Position numbers and translations under genes: made by a program. From an uncultured Prevotellaceae bacterium (GTDB lineage Bacteria > Bacteroidota > Bacteroidia > Bacteroidales > Muribaculaceae): DNA of 64,000 bases. Under the pieces are notes generated by a model that had not been told where the DNA came from, searched no databases, and saw only the letters and a program-made list of their open reading frames with translations. Below, piece by piece: positions 44,874-53,313 of this stretch (positions are counted from its first letter, which is position 1; each line of letters begins with the position of its first letter). The stretch covers positions 1-64,000 of the forward strand of contig ONKD01000012.1 of the NCBI GenBank assembly GCA_900318345.1. Direction: 5' to 3'.

Positions 44874-46097
44874 ATGGAGAGCATGATGAAAAAGATATAT
44901 TTCGGGCTGGTGGTCTTAGCGTTAGGACTCACACTGGCATCGTGCGAGAAGGATGACACCGACTTCAGCGACATCATCGCCGAGTATCAGGTCGAGCCAC
45001 TCGAGGTGGAACTGGACTTCAGCGCCTTGAGCGAGGCACCTGATGTACCCGTCACCGATGAGAATGATTCGGCCTATAACGACTATGTGGAGAACAGTCC
45101 CTGGAACAAGGTGATCTATATCGACTTTAACGGCGCGAGCGCTACCGTGACCAACAGCGTGCCCGGTGTGGCGGTACAGGCCACAGGAGCACATGTGGTT
45201 GTGACCAACATGTCGGGTCCGGTGCAGTTTGTGTTGAGCGGCCAGACGAGCAACGGGTCAATCAAGTTCTATGGTGACAAGCGTTTACAGCTCTTGCTCA
45301 ATGGTGTTGACATCACCAATCCCACGGGAGCGGCCATCAATAACCAGGGCGGCAAGTCGCTTTATGTCGTGCTGGCCGAGGGCACTGTCAACACGTTGCA
45401 AGACGGCGCCACCTACACGATGGTTGACGACGAGGACCAGAAGGCAGCCCTCTTTAGCGAGGGGCAAATCATCTTTAGCGGCAAGGGCACGCTCAATGCC
45501 TATGCCGTGGGCCGCGCGGGCATCCGCAGCGATGATTATATCCGCATCCGCCCGGGTGTGAATATTTACGTCAACAGCTCGGCGCTCGACGGCATCCGAG
45601 CCAATGACGGCATCATCATCGACGGCGGCGTCATTAACGTGGAGACCACGGGCAATGGCGCTAAGGGATTGCGCAGCGAGGGTCCGATGACCGTAAACGG
45701 CGGACGTGTGACCGCCATCAGTCACGGCGACACCCGCATAACCACCGAGGACGGCATTGTTGATACCACGGCATGTGCCGCGCTGGCGTGCGACACCCTG
45801 CTCACTGTGACCAAGGGCACCCTGCGCCTCAGAGCCACTGGTGACGGCGGCAAGGGCCTCAACGCCAAGCAGAATGTGGACTTCAAGGGCGGCTCGCTAG
45901 TCGCTGTTGCCGAGGGTACAAAAAAGATCAAGAAGCCCAAGGGCATGAAGATTGATGGCAACTTGGACGTCAGTGGAGGCTATTTCTACTCTTACAGCCG
46001 CCGCAGCGACCCCCTGGAGGTGGAAGGCAGGCTGAACGTGGCTGCGGGGTATAAGACCTATCAAAAGAAGGCCAAAGTGCTGCTGATTGAGTATTAG
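44874..46097 (+). CDS. lipoprotein with DUF4353-type carbohydrate-binding domain
   Basis: 407 residues (ATG 44874; ATG 44883 and 44886 are also possible). Lipobox 'LTLASC' (Cys24). After an acidic spacer comes the carbohydrate-binding-domain region: 'YNDYVENSPWNKVIYIDFNG', 'ITNPTGAAINNQGGKSLYVV', 'YTMVDDEDQKAALFSEGQII', then short glycine-rich repeats of a right-handed beta-helix type ('GINIYVNSSALDGIRANDGI'-like units, 'NGAKGLRSEGPMTVNGG', 'DGGKGLNAKQNVDFKGG'). This is the DUF4353 family. Probably exposed on the outer membrane. A close paralogue with dockerin repeats follows. Confidence 0.85.
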   Translation: MESMMKKIYFGLVVLALGLTLASCEKDDTDFSDIIAEYQVEPLEVELDFSALSEAPDVPVTDENDSAYNDYVENSPWNKVIYIDFNGASATVTNSVPGVAVQATGAHVVVTNMSGPVQFVLSGQTSNGSIKFYGDKRLQLLLNGVDITNPTGAAINNQGGKSLYVVLAEGTVNTLQDGATYTMVDDEDQKAALFSEGQIIFSGKGTLNAYAVGRAGIRSDDYIRIRPGVNIYVNSSALDGIRANDGIIIDGGVINVETTGNGAKGLRSEGPMTVNGGRVTAISHGDTRITTEDGIVDTTACAALACDTLLTVTKGTLRLRATGDGGKGLNAKQNVDFKGGSLVAVAEGTKKIKKPKGMKIDGNLDVSGGYFYSYSRRSDPLEVEGRLNVAAGYKTYQKKAKVLLIEY

Positions 46098-46128
46098 AAT
46101 TTTAAAGTGTATATTAGTAATTAGGGCT

Positions 46129-47475
46129 ATGAAGAGAATATTTTTTGTCCTTTTAGTATCGATAACTGCCTTTGGTGCGGTCGCTACAACTAGCGGCGAC
46201 GTGAACGGTGACGGTGAGGTGAACATCAGCGACATCAATGCCGTGATCGACATGATCCTGGGCGGTCGTGTTGACCCTAACGGCGACGTGAATGGCGATG
46301 GCGAGGTGAACATCAGCGACGTGAGCTCGATTATCGACATCCTGCTGGGTGGCGGTTCCTCGTTGACCCCCAAAGAGATCTCACTGGACTTCAGCGCGCT
46401 GGCAGAGCCAGGCGAGACCATCCCCGATGACGAGGATGCGCTCGATTATGGCGACTATGTGGAAAACACCGTTTGGTCCACAACAATTCGCGTCAATTTT
46501 GATGGAGAAACGGTGACAGTTACGGGTAATCCCAGTTCAGTCATCGTGAGCATCGATGGCGCCCATGTGACCTTCACGAGCGCAGCCAAGCGTGTGCGTT
46601 ACATCGTGAGCGGCACCACGCCCAACGGTTCGCTCAAGTTCTATAGCGACAAGAAATTCCAGGTGCAGCTCAACGGAGCCGACATCACCAACCCCACGGG
46701 CGCTGCCATCAACAACCAGTGCGGCAAGTCGCTCTATGTGGTACTGAACGAGGGAACCGTCAACACCCTGCGCGACGGTGCCACCTACTCGATGGTCGAG
46801 AATGAGGACCAGAAAGGCGCCCTGTTCAGCGAGGGACAGATCCTTGTCAGCGGCAAGGGCAGGCTCAACATCTACAGCGTGGGCAGGCATTGCATGGCCA
46901 GCGATGACTATGTGTTTGTGCGCCCGGGTTGCCAGCTCTACCTGAACAGCACCAGTGGCCATGGCATCAAGGCCAAGGACTATGTCTATATCAAGGGCGG
47001 TGTCATCAACATGGAGATTGCTGCCGATGGCGCCAAGGGCATCAACTGTGACAGTCTGGTGAACATCACAGGCGGTCGCACGACGATTATCACCAGCGGC
47101 ACGACCAAGTGGGAGACCGACTCGCTGGGCGAGCTCGTCTCGACGGGTTGTGCGGGCGTGAAGGCCGATTACAACATGACCATGACGGGCGGCACGCTCA
47201 ACATCAAGAGCACTGGCGATGATGCTAAGGGCATCAATGTGGCCCAGCCGTTTGTGTTCAGTGGTGGTGAGCTGAACGTGGTTTGCACGGGAAAGCAGGT
47301 CAGCGTGGCTCCCAAAGGTGTGAAATGTGACACCGACTGCACCATCCGCGGCGGCTCATTTTACAGTTGCGCGCTCAATGGCAGGGCGCTCGACGTTGAG
47401 GGTACGGTAACCATCGCCGATGGCTACACCACGCTCAACAACGACGACCTGCGCCTGCTGGAAGTCGTCTATTGA
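46129..47475 (+). CDS. secreted dockerin-repeat protein with DUF4353-type carbohydrate-binding domain
   Basis: 448 residues from ATG 46129 ('MKRIFFVLLVSITAFG'); the frame opens earlier at a TTG within the previous gene. The signal peptide has no lipobox. Residues about 25-80 hold two calcium-binding dockerin type I repeats, 'GDVNGDGEVNISDINAVIDM' and 'GDVNGDGEVNISDVSSIIDI'. The rest is paralogous to the preceding lipoprotein: 'YGDYVENTVWSTTIRVNFDG', 'ITNPTGAAINNQCGKSLYVV', 'YSMVENEDQKGALFSEGQIL'. No cohesin is encoded in the window, so the dockerin may simply be a Ca-stabilised linker, as is common in Bacteroidales. Last gene of the VTC operon. Confidence 0.88.
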   Translation: MKRIFFVLLVSITAFGAVATTSGDVNGDGEVNISDINAVIDMILGGRVDPNGDVNGDGEVNISDVSSIIDILLGGGSSLTPKEISLDFSALAEPGETIPDDEDALDYGDYVENTVWSTTIRVNFDGETVTVTGNPSSVIVSIDGAHVTFTSAAKRVRYIVSGTTPNGSLKFYSDKKFQVQLNGADITNPTGAAINNQCGKSLYVVLNEGTVNTLRDGATYSMVENEDQKGALFSEGQILVSGKGRLNIYSVGRHCMASDDYVFVRPGCQLYLNSTSGHGIKAKDYVYIKGGVINMEIAADGAKGINCDSLVNITGGRTTIITSGTTKWETDSLGELVSTGCAGVKADYNMTMTGGTLNIKSTGDDAKGINVAQPFVFSGGELNVVCTGKQVSVAPKGVKCDTDCTIRGGSFYSCALNGRALDVEGTVTIADGYTTLNNDDLRLLEVVY

Positions 47476-47581
47476 GGCGACTCATCCGCGTCCTTCATAG
47501 ACTTTTCAGCTTTTCTCTAATAGCTTGCGCGTCCGCCATCAGTCTAATTCGCCGATGGTTGAACGCGCTAGCTCATTAGTC

Positions 47582-47721
47582 TAATTCGTGTAATTCGTGG
47601 ACAGAAAGCTCGTCAGCCCTACAATAATGTTGTTTTAATAGTTACAATGTTGTTCATGTTGTTTGAGCACGAGCGCGGATGCCCTTAGAATAATTCGAGT
47701 AATTCGTGGACCGAAAGTTCG
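47582..47721. repeat. 31-bp imperfect direct repeat (TAATTCGTG type)
   Basis: 47582-47612 and 47691-47721 match at 28 of 31 positions; each contains TAATTCG(T/A)G followed by TAATTCGTGG, itself a 9-bp repeat. They lie in the 363-bp gene-free stretch between the VTC operon and yebC. I see no gene there. Confidence 0.75.
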
Positions 47722-47776
47722 CGTTGTGATCCGTGAAGTTGGCTGCGCCGATTTAAATCTTCGTTTAGAGACAAAC

Positions 47777-47815
47777 AACAGGCGATGTACCAGAAGATAC
47801 ACCGCCTGTTTTAAG
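47777..47815 (-). terminator. yebC terminator
   Basis: AACAGGCGATGTA (47777-47789) and TACACCGCCTGTT (47798-47810), 12 of 13 pairs, downstream of the yebC stop on the minus strand; it may also end the VTC operon on the plus strand (TTTTAAG follows). Confidence 0.75.
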
Positions 47816-47838
47816 TTGTTGTTAGTGTGGCCTAGGGA

Positions 47839-48561
47839 TTACTCTTCGCCCTCGGCCATGGTGGTGAAGACGTTCTGCACGTCATCGTCCTCCTCGAGCA
47901 CCTCGATGAGGGCCTCTACCTCGGCGCGCTCGGCCTCGTTGAGGTCCTTGTAATCGGCGGGCTCATAGACAAACTCACTGCTCTTGATTTCGAAGCCGTT
48001 GTCCTCGAGATACTTCATGATGTCGCCATTGGAAGCGAAATCGCCCGATACGAGCATTTCCTCCTCATCGATGGCAAACTCTTCAGCTCCGCAGTCGATC
48101 AATTCGAGCTCGAGCTCATCAGGATCAACGTCGGCCTTGGGAGCGACATGGAAGTAGCACTTGTGGCTGAACATGAAGGCCACACTGCCCGAGTTGCCCA
48201 GGCTGCCGCCCTTCTTGTTGAAGTAGTTGCGCAGGTTGGCCACGGTGCGGGTAGTGTTGTCGGTAGCGGTCTCGACCAGGACGGCGATGCCGTGAGGACC
48301 AAATCCTTCATAGATGACCTCCTTGTAGTCGCCCGCGTCCTTCTCGCTGGCGCGCTTGATGGCGCGCTCGATGTTCTCCTTGGGCATGTTGGCGGCCTTG
48401 GCGTTGGCGATCAACGCGCGCAGGCGTGAGTTGCCCTCGGCATCAGGACCACCAGCCTTGACGGCGATGGTGATTTCCTTACCGATTCTGGTAAACGTGC
48501 GGGACATGCTGCCCCAGCGTTTCATCTTTCTTGCTTTGCGGTATTCAAAAGCTCTTCCCAT
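47839..48561 (-). CDS. yebC: YebC/PmpR-family protein
   Basis: 240 residues. Family landmarks are the N-terminal 'MSRTFTRIGKEI', 'NSRLRALIANAKAANMPKEN', 'EGFGPHGIAVLVETATDNTT', 'KGGSLGNSGSVAFMF' and 'EEFAIDEEEM'. YebC proteins are described both as DNA-binding regulators (PmpR) and, more recently, as ribosome-associated factors that help translate difficult sequences such as polyprolines. The start at 48561 lies 13 bp after the pheT stop, so it is transcribed with pheT. Confidence 0.95.
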   Translation of the reverse strand: MGRAFEYRKARKMKRWGSMSRTFTRIGKEITIAVKAGGPDAEGNSRLRALIANAKAANMPKENIERAIKRASEKDAGDYKEVIYEGFGPHGIAVLVETATDNTTRTVANLRNYFNKKGGSLGNSGSVAFMFSHKCYFHVAPKADVDPDELELELIDCGAEEFAIDEEEMLVSGDFASNGDIMKYLEDNGFEIKSSEFVYEPADYKDLNEAERAEVEALIEVLEEDDDVQNVFTTMAEGEE

Positions 48562-48574
48562 TATTGAAATTTTC

Positions 48575-51040
48575 TTATCTCAATTTTGCGCCCAACTGGG
48601 TCTCCAGGTTCTTGATGATCTTGTTCATGATGGCGTCAATCTGCTTGTCGTTGAGCGTCTTCTCGTTGTCCTGCAGAATCATGCTGATGGCATAGGACTT
48701 CTTGCCAGCCTCGAGCTTGTTGCTCTCGTAAACGTCAAACAGCGTCATCGACTTCAACAGTTTCTTCTCGCTAGCCTCTACCACGCGGCGGATGTCATCG
48801 TAGGTCACCTGACGGTCAACCAGCAGGGCCAAGTCGCGGCGCAGGGGCAGAGTCTTGGGCAGGTCGGCATACTTGATGTCCTTCTTCATGGCCATCTTGC
48901 AGGCGAGGTTCCAGTTGACTTGAGCGTAATAGACGGGCTGGTCGATGTCAAACTTCTTGGCGATGGCCTCGTCAACGACACCCATCAGGGCGATGGTCTT
49001 GCCGCCGCGGTTGCTGTAGCGCAGGGCAGGGTTGATGGTCTCGTCCTCATATTGCTCAATGACCAGGTCGCGCATGTTAACGCCCATGTTGACCAGCACG
49101 TTCTCGAGGTCGGCCTTGAGGTCATAGACGTTGAGCGCCCTTACCTTGTCGGCCCACGACTCGTCGTGGTTGTTACCCGTGAGCCACATGCCCATCTGGG
49201 TGTGCTCGCTGTAGGGAGCCAAAGCCTTCTCCTCCTGGCTGATCGATGCGTCGTGGCTATAGACGTTGCCAAACTCATAGAGGCGCAGGTTGGGGTTCTT
49301 GTGGTTGATGTTGCGGGCAATGCTCTCGAGGCCGCCAAAGAGCAGCGTCTGGCGCATGACGTTGAGGTCACTGCTCAGGGGGTTCATGATGCGCACCGAG
49401 CGCTCGGCGGGATAGGTGGTCAAGCCCTCATAGTAGGCGCCCACGGTGAGCGAGTTGTTCATTATCTCGTGGTAGCCCACACTGGTGAGCTGGTTGCTGA
49501 TGGTCTCCTGCATGTCGTCGCGGAAGTCAACGTCGGTCTTGTTTGACAGGCTGCCGTGAACGGCATGGGTCAGCTCGATATTGTTGTAGCCATAGACGCG
49601 CAGGATGTCTTCAACGACGTCACAGGGGCGCTGCACGTCAACGCGATAGGCGGGCACGACGAGTTGCAGTTTCTCCTCATCCTCGGCAGTGATTTCCATC
49701 TCGAGGCTCTTGACGATATCGCGGATCTCGTTGTGGGGGATGTCCTTGCCGATGAGGCCGGTCACGTAGTTGTAACGCAGCTCGACGGGGAAGCCGGGGA
49801 AGTCGTGGGCTTTCACGTCGATGATGTCGCCACAGATTTCACCGCCGGCCAGCTCCTTGACGAGCATGGCGGCCAGCTTGAGGTTATAGATGACCGAGTT
49901 GGGGTCGATGCCGCGCTCAAAGCGGAAGGAGGCGTCGGTGTTGAGGCCGAAGCGACGTGCCGTCTTGCGGATCCACGTGGGGTGGAAATAGGCCGACTCC
50001 AGGAACACGTCGGTGGTAGCCTCGGTAACGCCCGAGTCAAGACCGCCGAACACGCCACCGATGCACATGGGCTCCTCGCCGTTGCAAATCATCAGGTCGC
50101 GGTCGGTCAACGTGCGCTCTACGCCGTCGAGGGTGACAAATTTGGTGCCTGACTCGACGGTGCGCACCACGATGCGATCGCCCTTGACCTTACTCAGGTC
50201 AAAGCAGTGCATGGGTTGGCCCGTGCCCAGGAGGATATAGTTGGTGATATCGACGATGTTGTTGATGGGACGTTGACCCACGGCCAACAGGAGGTCCTTG
50301 AGCCACTTGGGGCTTTCCTGAACCTTGACGCCGCGCACGGTCAAGCCAGCATAGCGGGGGCATGCCTCGGCGTTCTCGACGGTGACGGGTATGCCGCCGT
50401 CCTGGCGGTCGCTGGCAAAGCCGTCCACGCTGGGGCGATGCAAGTTGCCGTCCATGCCATGACGCTTCATCCATGCTGCCAAGTCGCGAGCCACGCCATA
50501 GTGTGAGCCGCCGTCGATGCGGTTGGGGGTGAGGTCCACCTCGATGAGATAGTCGTTCTCGATGCCATAGTATTCAGCGGCAGGAGTGCCGACAACAGCG
50601 TCCTCAGGGAGGACGATGATACCGTCGTGGCTAGTGCCAACGCCAATCTCATCCTCGGCGCAAATCATGCCCAGCGACTCCTCGCCACGCATCTTGGAAC
50701 GCTTGATCGTAAATTCCTGGTCGCCATCATAGAGCTTAGTGCCCAGTGTGGCGACGATTACCTTTTGCCCAGCGGCTACGTTGGGAGCGCCGCACACGAT
50801 TTGCACGGGGTCATTACCGTCTCCCAGGTTGACTGTGGTGATGTGCAAGTGGTCGCTGTTAGGGTGCTCGATGCAGGTAACAACTTGTCCAACAACCAGT
50901 CCACGCAAGCCGCCCTTGACGGTTTCGACTTGCTCGACAGCACCCACTTCCAGACCTAACGAGGTGAGCGCCTCGGCCACCTTCTCGGGTGACAGGTCGG
51001 TGTCAATATAGCGTTTGAGCCATTTATAGGAAATATTCAT
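48575..51040 (-). CDS. pheT: phenylalanyl-tRNA synthetase beta subunit
   Basis: 821 residues. The EMAP-type tRNA-binding domain is at the N-terminus ('VVGQVVTCIEHPNSDHLHIT'), followed by B3/4 and B5 domains, the catalytic-like core and a C-terminal FDX-ACB domain ending 'METQLGAKLR'-like ('NLETQLGAKLR'). It forms an alpha2-beta2 enzyme with PheS, which is not encoded in the window. A consensus promoter lies 37 bp upstream and yebC follows. Confidence 0.97.
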   Translation of the reverse strand: MNISYKWLKRYIDTDLSPEKVAEALTSLGLEVGAVEQVETVKGGLRGLVVGQVVTCIEHPNSDHLHITTVNLGDGNDPVQIVCGAPNVAAGQKVIVATLGTKLYDGDQEFTIKRSKMRGEESLGMICAEDEIGVGTSHDGIIVLPEDAVVGTPAAEYYGIENDYLIEVDLTPNRIDGGSHYGVARDLAAWMKRHGMDGNLHRPSVDGFASDRQDGGIPVTVENAEACPRYAGLTVRGVKVQESPKWLKDLLLAVGQRPINNIVDITNYILLGTGQPMHCFDLSKVKGDRIVVRTVESGTKFVTLDGVERTLTDRDLMICNGEEPMCIGGVFGGLDSGVTEATTDVFLESAYFHPTWIRKTARRFGLNTDASFRFERGIDPNSVIYNLKLAAMLVKELAGGEICGDIIDVKAHDFPGFPVELRYNYVTGLIGKDIPHNEIRDIVKSLEMEITAEDEEKLQLVVPAYRVDVQRPCDVVEDILRVYGYNNIELTHAVHGSLSNKTDVDFRDDMQETISNQLTSVGYHEIMNNSLTVGAYYEGLTTYPAERSVRIMNPLSSDLNVMRQTLLFGGLESIARNINHKNPNLRLYEFGNVYSHDASISQEEKALAPYSEHTQMGMWLTGNNHDESWADKVRALNVYDLKADLENVLVNMGVNMRDLVIEQYEDETINPALRYSNRGGKTIALMGVVDEAIAKKFDIDQPVYYAQVNWNLACKMAMKKDIKYADLPKTLPLRRDLALLVDRQVTYDDIRRVVEASEKKLLKSMTLFDVYESNKLEAGKKSYAISMILQDNEKTLNDKQIDAIMNKIIKNLETQLGAKLR

Positions 51041-51076
51041 AACGTTGAATAAAAATTAAAATCGCTTAAAAACGTG

Positions 51077-51108
51077 CAAAGTTACGATTAAACGAGCGAA
51101 AAGCCAAA
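51077..51108 (-). promoter_or_regulatory. pheT promoter (consensus Bacteroidetes type)
   Basis: On the minus strand: TTTG (51108-51105), 20-bp spacer, TAACTTTG (51084-51077). The start codon is 37 bp downstream. A second TAACTTTG lies further up at 51167-51160. Confidence 0.75.
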
Positions 51109-51227
51109 GGAAAACAGTTTTTTCTTTGCTTTTCCGAGCGTCAGTAACTTCGGCAAAGCCAAAGTTACAAAAAATCTCACTAACAACCAATCCCTGAGCA
51201 ATAAATTGAATGATTGGTGAAAAATGA

Positions 51228-51256
51228 GGTGGCCGACACATCGCGCGCGGGCCACC
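51228..51256 (-). terminator. terminator of the LytS/LytTR operon
   Basis: GGTGGCC (51228-51234) and GGCCACC (51250-51256), then TCATTTTTC on the minus strand, 35 bp after the regulator's stop. Confidence 0.6.
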
Positions 51257-51291
51257 CAAGAAAAGCTATGAGAAATTATTCTATTGTTGTG

Positions 51292-52035
51292 TTACTTGGT
51301 AAGAATCTTCTTGTTGAGGTAGTTCATGAAAATATCCTTGTAGTTGTCGCCAATGGGCAGCGACACCTCACCCTCGAGGACCACATGGTTCTTCTTGACC
51401 TCGATGATCTTGTCGAGGTTGATGATGAACGAGCGGTGGATGCGCATGAACTTGCTGGTGGGCAGGTGCTCCTCGATTCTCTTCATGCTGAGCAGGACGA
51501 TGACGGGCTTTGGACGGTTGTCGCACGTGATGCGCAGGTACTCGCTCATCGCCTCGATGTAGCTGATGCTGTCAATGTTGATGCGCACGATTTTGTAGTC
51601 GCTCTTGACAAAAATAATGTTCTCGTCATCATCGGGTTGGGTTGTCACCTCGGTGAAGGCCTGCTGGCGTATTTCGCAGATATCCTTAACCTTTTGAGCA
51701 GCTTCCTCAAACTCTTCAAAACTGTAGGGCTTCAACAGATAGCCTACGGCATTGGCCTTGTAACCCTCGATGGCATACTCGCTATAGGCCGTAGTGAAGA
51801 CCATCACCGGACCCATGCTGTGGTCTTGCAGTGACTTGGCAAAGTCAAGGCCATTGAGGTCGGGCATGTTGATGTCGGTAAAGATGGCCTCTATCTCCTG
51901 GCTGTCAATCACCTGCTGTGCCTGGATGGCACTGCGGCACTCGGCCACGAGTTCCAGGAATGGGATCTTCTTGATGTATGTCACTAGTTTCTTGAGGGCC
52001 AGAGGCTCGTCGTCGATAGCAATACACTTGATCAT
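51292..52035 (-). CDS. LytTR-family response regulator
   Basis: 247 residues. The receiver domain (1-120) has the acidic pair Asp8/Asp9, phosphoacceptor Asp54 in 'IFTDINMPDLNG' and the conserved 'TTAYSEYAIEGYKANAVGYL' with Lys in 'LLKPYSFEEF'. The C-terminal LytTR DNA-binding domain (about 145-247) contains 'ISYIEAMSEYLRIT' and 'FMRIHRSFIINLDKI'. It should be phosphorylated by the histidine kinase encoded 15 bp upstream. In Bacteroidetes such pairs often regulate envelope or polysaccharide functions, but no target is evident. Confidence 0.95.
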   Translation of the reverse strand: MIKCIAIDDEPLALKKLVTYIKKIPFLELVAECRSAIQAQQVIDSQEIEAIFTDINMPDLNGLDFAKSLQDHSMGPVMVFTTAYSEYAIEGYKANAVGYLLKPYSFEEFEEAAQKVKDICEIRQQAFTEVTTQPDDDENIIFVKSDYKIVRINIDSISYIEAMSEYLRITCDNRPKPVIVLLSMKRIEEHLPTSKFMRIHRSFIINLDKIIEVKKNHVVLEGEVSLPIGDNYKDIFMNYLNKKILTK

Positions 52036-52050
52036 AGTCGGATAGAGGGT

Positions 52051-53169
52051 TTAATCGTTAGTCTTGTCTGAAATGGTGCGTGGCTTGAAGTCCTCGGGAC
52101 ACTTGGCCGGCAGGTTGAGCCGCACGTCATAGCTGTCATCCTCGTCGTTGATGTCGAGGGAGTAGTCGCTGCCGTAGATGAGTTCCAGGCGCTTGGTGAC
52201 GTTGCTGAGTCCCACGCCGCCATACTCGTGCTTGGCGTGGCTCTTGGTGTTATGGCAGTGGAACAGCAGTCGGCTGTCCTTGTGCTCGATGCTGATGTCG
52301 ATGGTCGATGGCTTGCCGATGCCAACACCGTGCTTGAAGGCGTTCTCGACAAAGGGGATGAACACCAGGGGCACGAGGGCCACGTCCTCGCTGCATGATG
52401 AGGGTACATCGAGGTTGATGTTGACGGTGTCCATGTAGCGTAGCTTCATCAGGTTGAGGTATTTCTTGAGGAAAATGATGGCGCTGTTGAGTGACACGCA
52501 GTGGTTGTCGCTATCATAGAGCAGATAGCGCATCATCCTGGACATGTCCACAATGCTGTCCTTGGCCTGCTCGGGGTCGATATCGACCAGGGCATGGATG
52601 TTGTTGAGCGTGTTCATGATGAAGTGCGGGTTAATCTGGTAGCGCAGATATTCCAGCTCCTGCTTGAGGCTCTGCTCCTTGAGCTTGGCCAGGTGCTTCT
52701 TTTCCTCCTCGTTCTGGCAGTAGGTCTTCACGCCCAGGTTGGCGCCAATCATCATAATCACGAGAATGAACATGGTAATGTCATGCCTGTGGATGGGAGG
52801 AGGTCCGTCGGGAGGTGGTGGCTCCAATTCAACGGCATTCACTGGATGGGGGCCTAGTGGCTGGTGATTAGGTTTGTGAATGCATTGGACTGTTTGGAAC
52901 AAGGCGATGACGACGACGCACCCCACGATGTATTTGGTCACCTGCTTGTGCTTTACCAGCATGGGAGCCAGGATGTGGTTGTGGATGAGGAAAGCGATGA
53001 AGAAGAATAGCATGTGGACCCATGTGTCAAGCAGTCCGTTCTTAATCCAAAACGGATGCTCGGGGTCATAGTTGACGAGAAACTCTGAGAGAGGAGCCAA
53101 GAAGATGACAAACCACACGATAGTGTAGATGATGGTCTCTTGTTTGGTCTGTTTGTAGTAATCGCTCAT
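52051..53169 (-). CDS. LytS-type sensor histidine kinase
   Basis: 372 residues. There are four transmembrane helices (e.g. 'TIVWFVIFLAPLSEFL', 'MLFFFIAFLIHNHILAPML', 'YIVGCVVVIALFQTVQ', 'MFILVIMMIGANLGV') with a His/Pro-rich loop ('EPPPPDGPPPIHRHD') between helices 3 and 4 that could bind metal. The His_kinase domain has 'YQINPHFIMNTLNNIHALVD' (His182), and the ATPase part has 'FVENAFKHGVG' and 'GGVGLSNVTKRLELIYG'. It has no large sensor domain, so the signal is probably membrane-level. It forms a pair with the LytTR regulator. Confidence 0.93.
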   Translation of the reverse strand: MSDYYKQTKQETIIYTIVWFVIFLAPLSEFLVNYDPEHPFWIKNGLLDTWVHMLFFFIAFLIHNHILAPMLVKHKQVTKYIVGCVVVIALFQTVQCIHKPNHQPLGPHPVNAVELEPPPPDGPPPIHRHDITMFILVIMMIGANLGVKTYCQNEEEKKHLAKLKEQSLKQELEYLRYQINPHFIMNTLNNIHALVDIDPEQAKDSIVDMSRMMRYLLYDSDNHCVSLNSAIIFLKKYLNLMKLRYMDTVNINLDVPSSCSEDVALVPLVFIPFVENAFKHGVGIGKPSTIDISIEHKDSRLLFHCHNTKSHAKHEYGGVGLSNVTKRLELIYGSDYSLDINDEDDSYDVRLNLPAKCPEDFKPRTISDKTND

Positions 53170-53196
53170 GGGTGTCGTTGCTCTTGGTCACGGTAA

Positions 53197-53227
53197 CAAA
53201 GATAGTGGAATTGTGGAATACCACAAA
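53197..53227 (-). promoter_or_regulatory. lytS promoter
   Basis: On the minus strand: TTTG (53227-53224), 19-bp spacer, TATCTTTG (53204-53197); the ATG is 28 bp downstream. Exact consensus spacing. Confidence 0.75.
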
Positions 53228-53262
53228 ATAAATTCAGCCATTTAACCTATTGTATCAATAAA

Positions 53263-53292
53263 CCGCCCCTATCGCGGCAGCAATAGGGACGG
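53263..53292 (-). terminator. tonB terminator
   Basis: CCGCCCCTAT (53263-53272) and ATAGGGACGG (53283-53292), 9 of 10 pairs, 22 bp after the tonB stop on the minus strand. Confidence 0.6.
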
Positions 53293-53313
53293 CTCTTGAT
53301 GCATAGCGGCACA

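Noticed and set aside
48356-49546. 396-codon plus-strand frame opposite yebC and pheT
   Set aside because: It crosses two certain minus-strand genes and shows no family motif.
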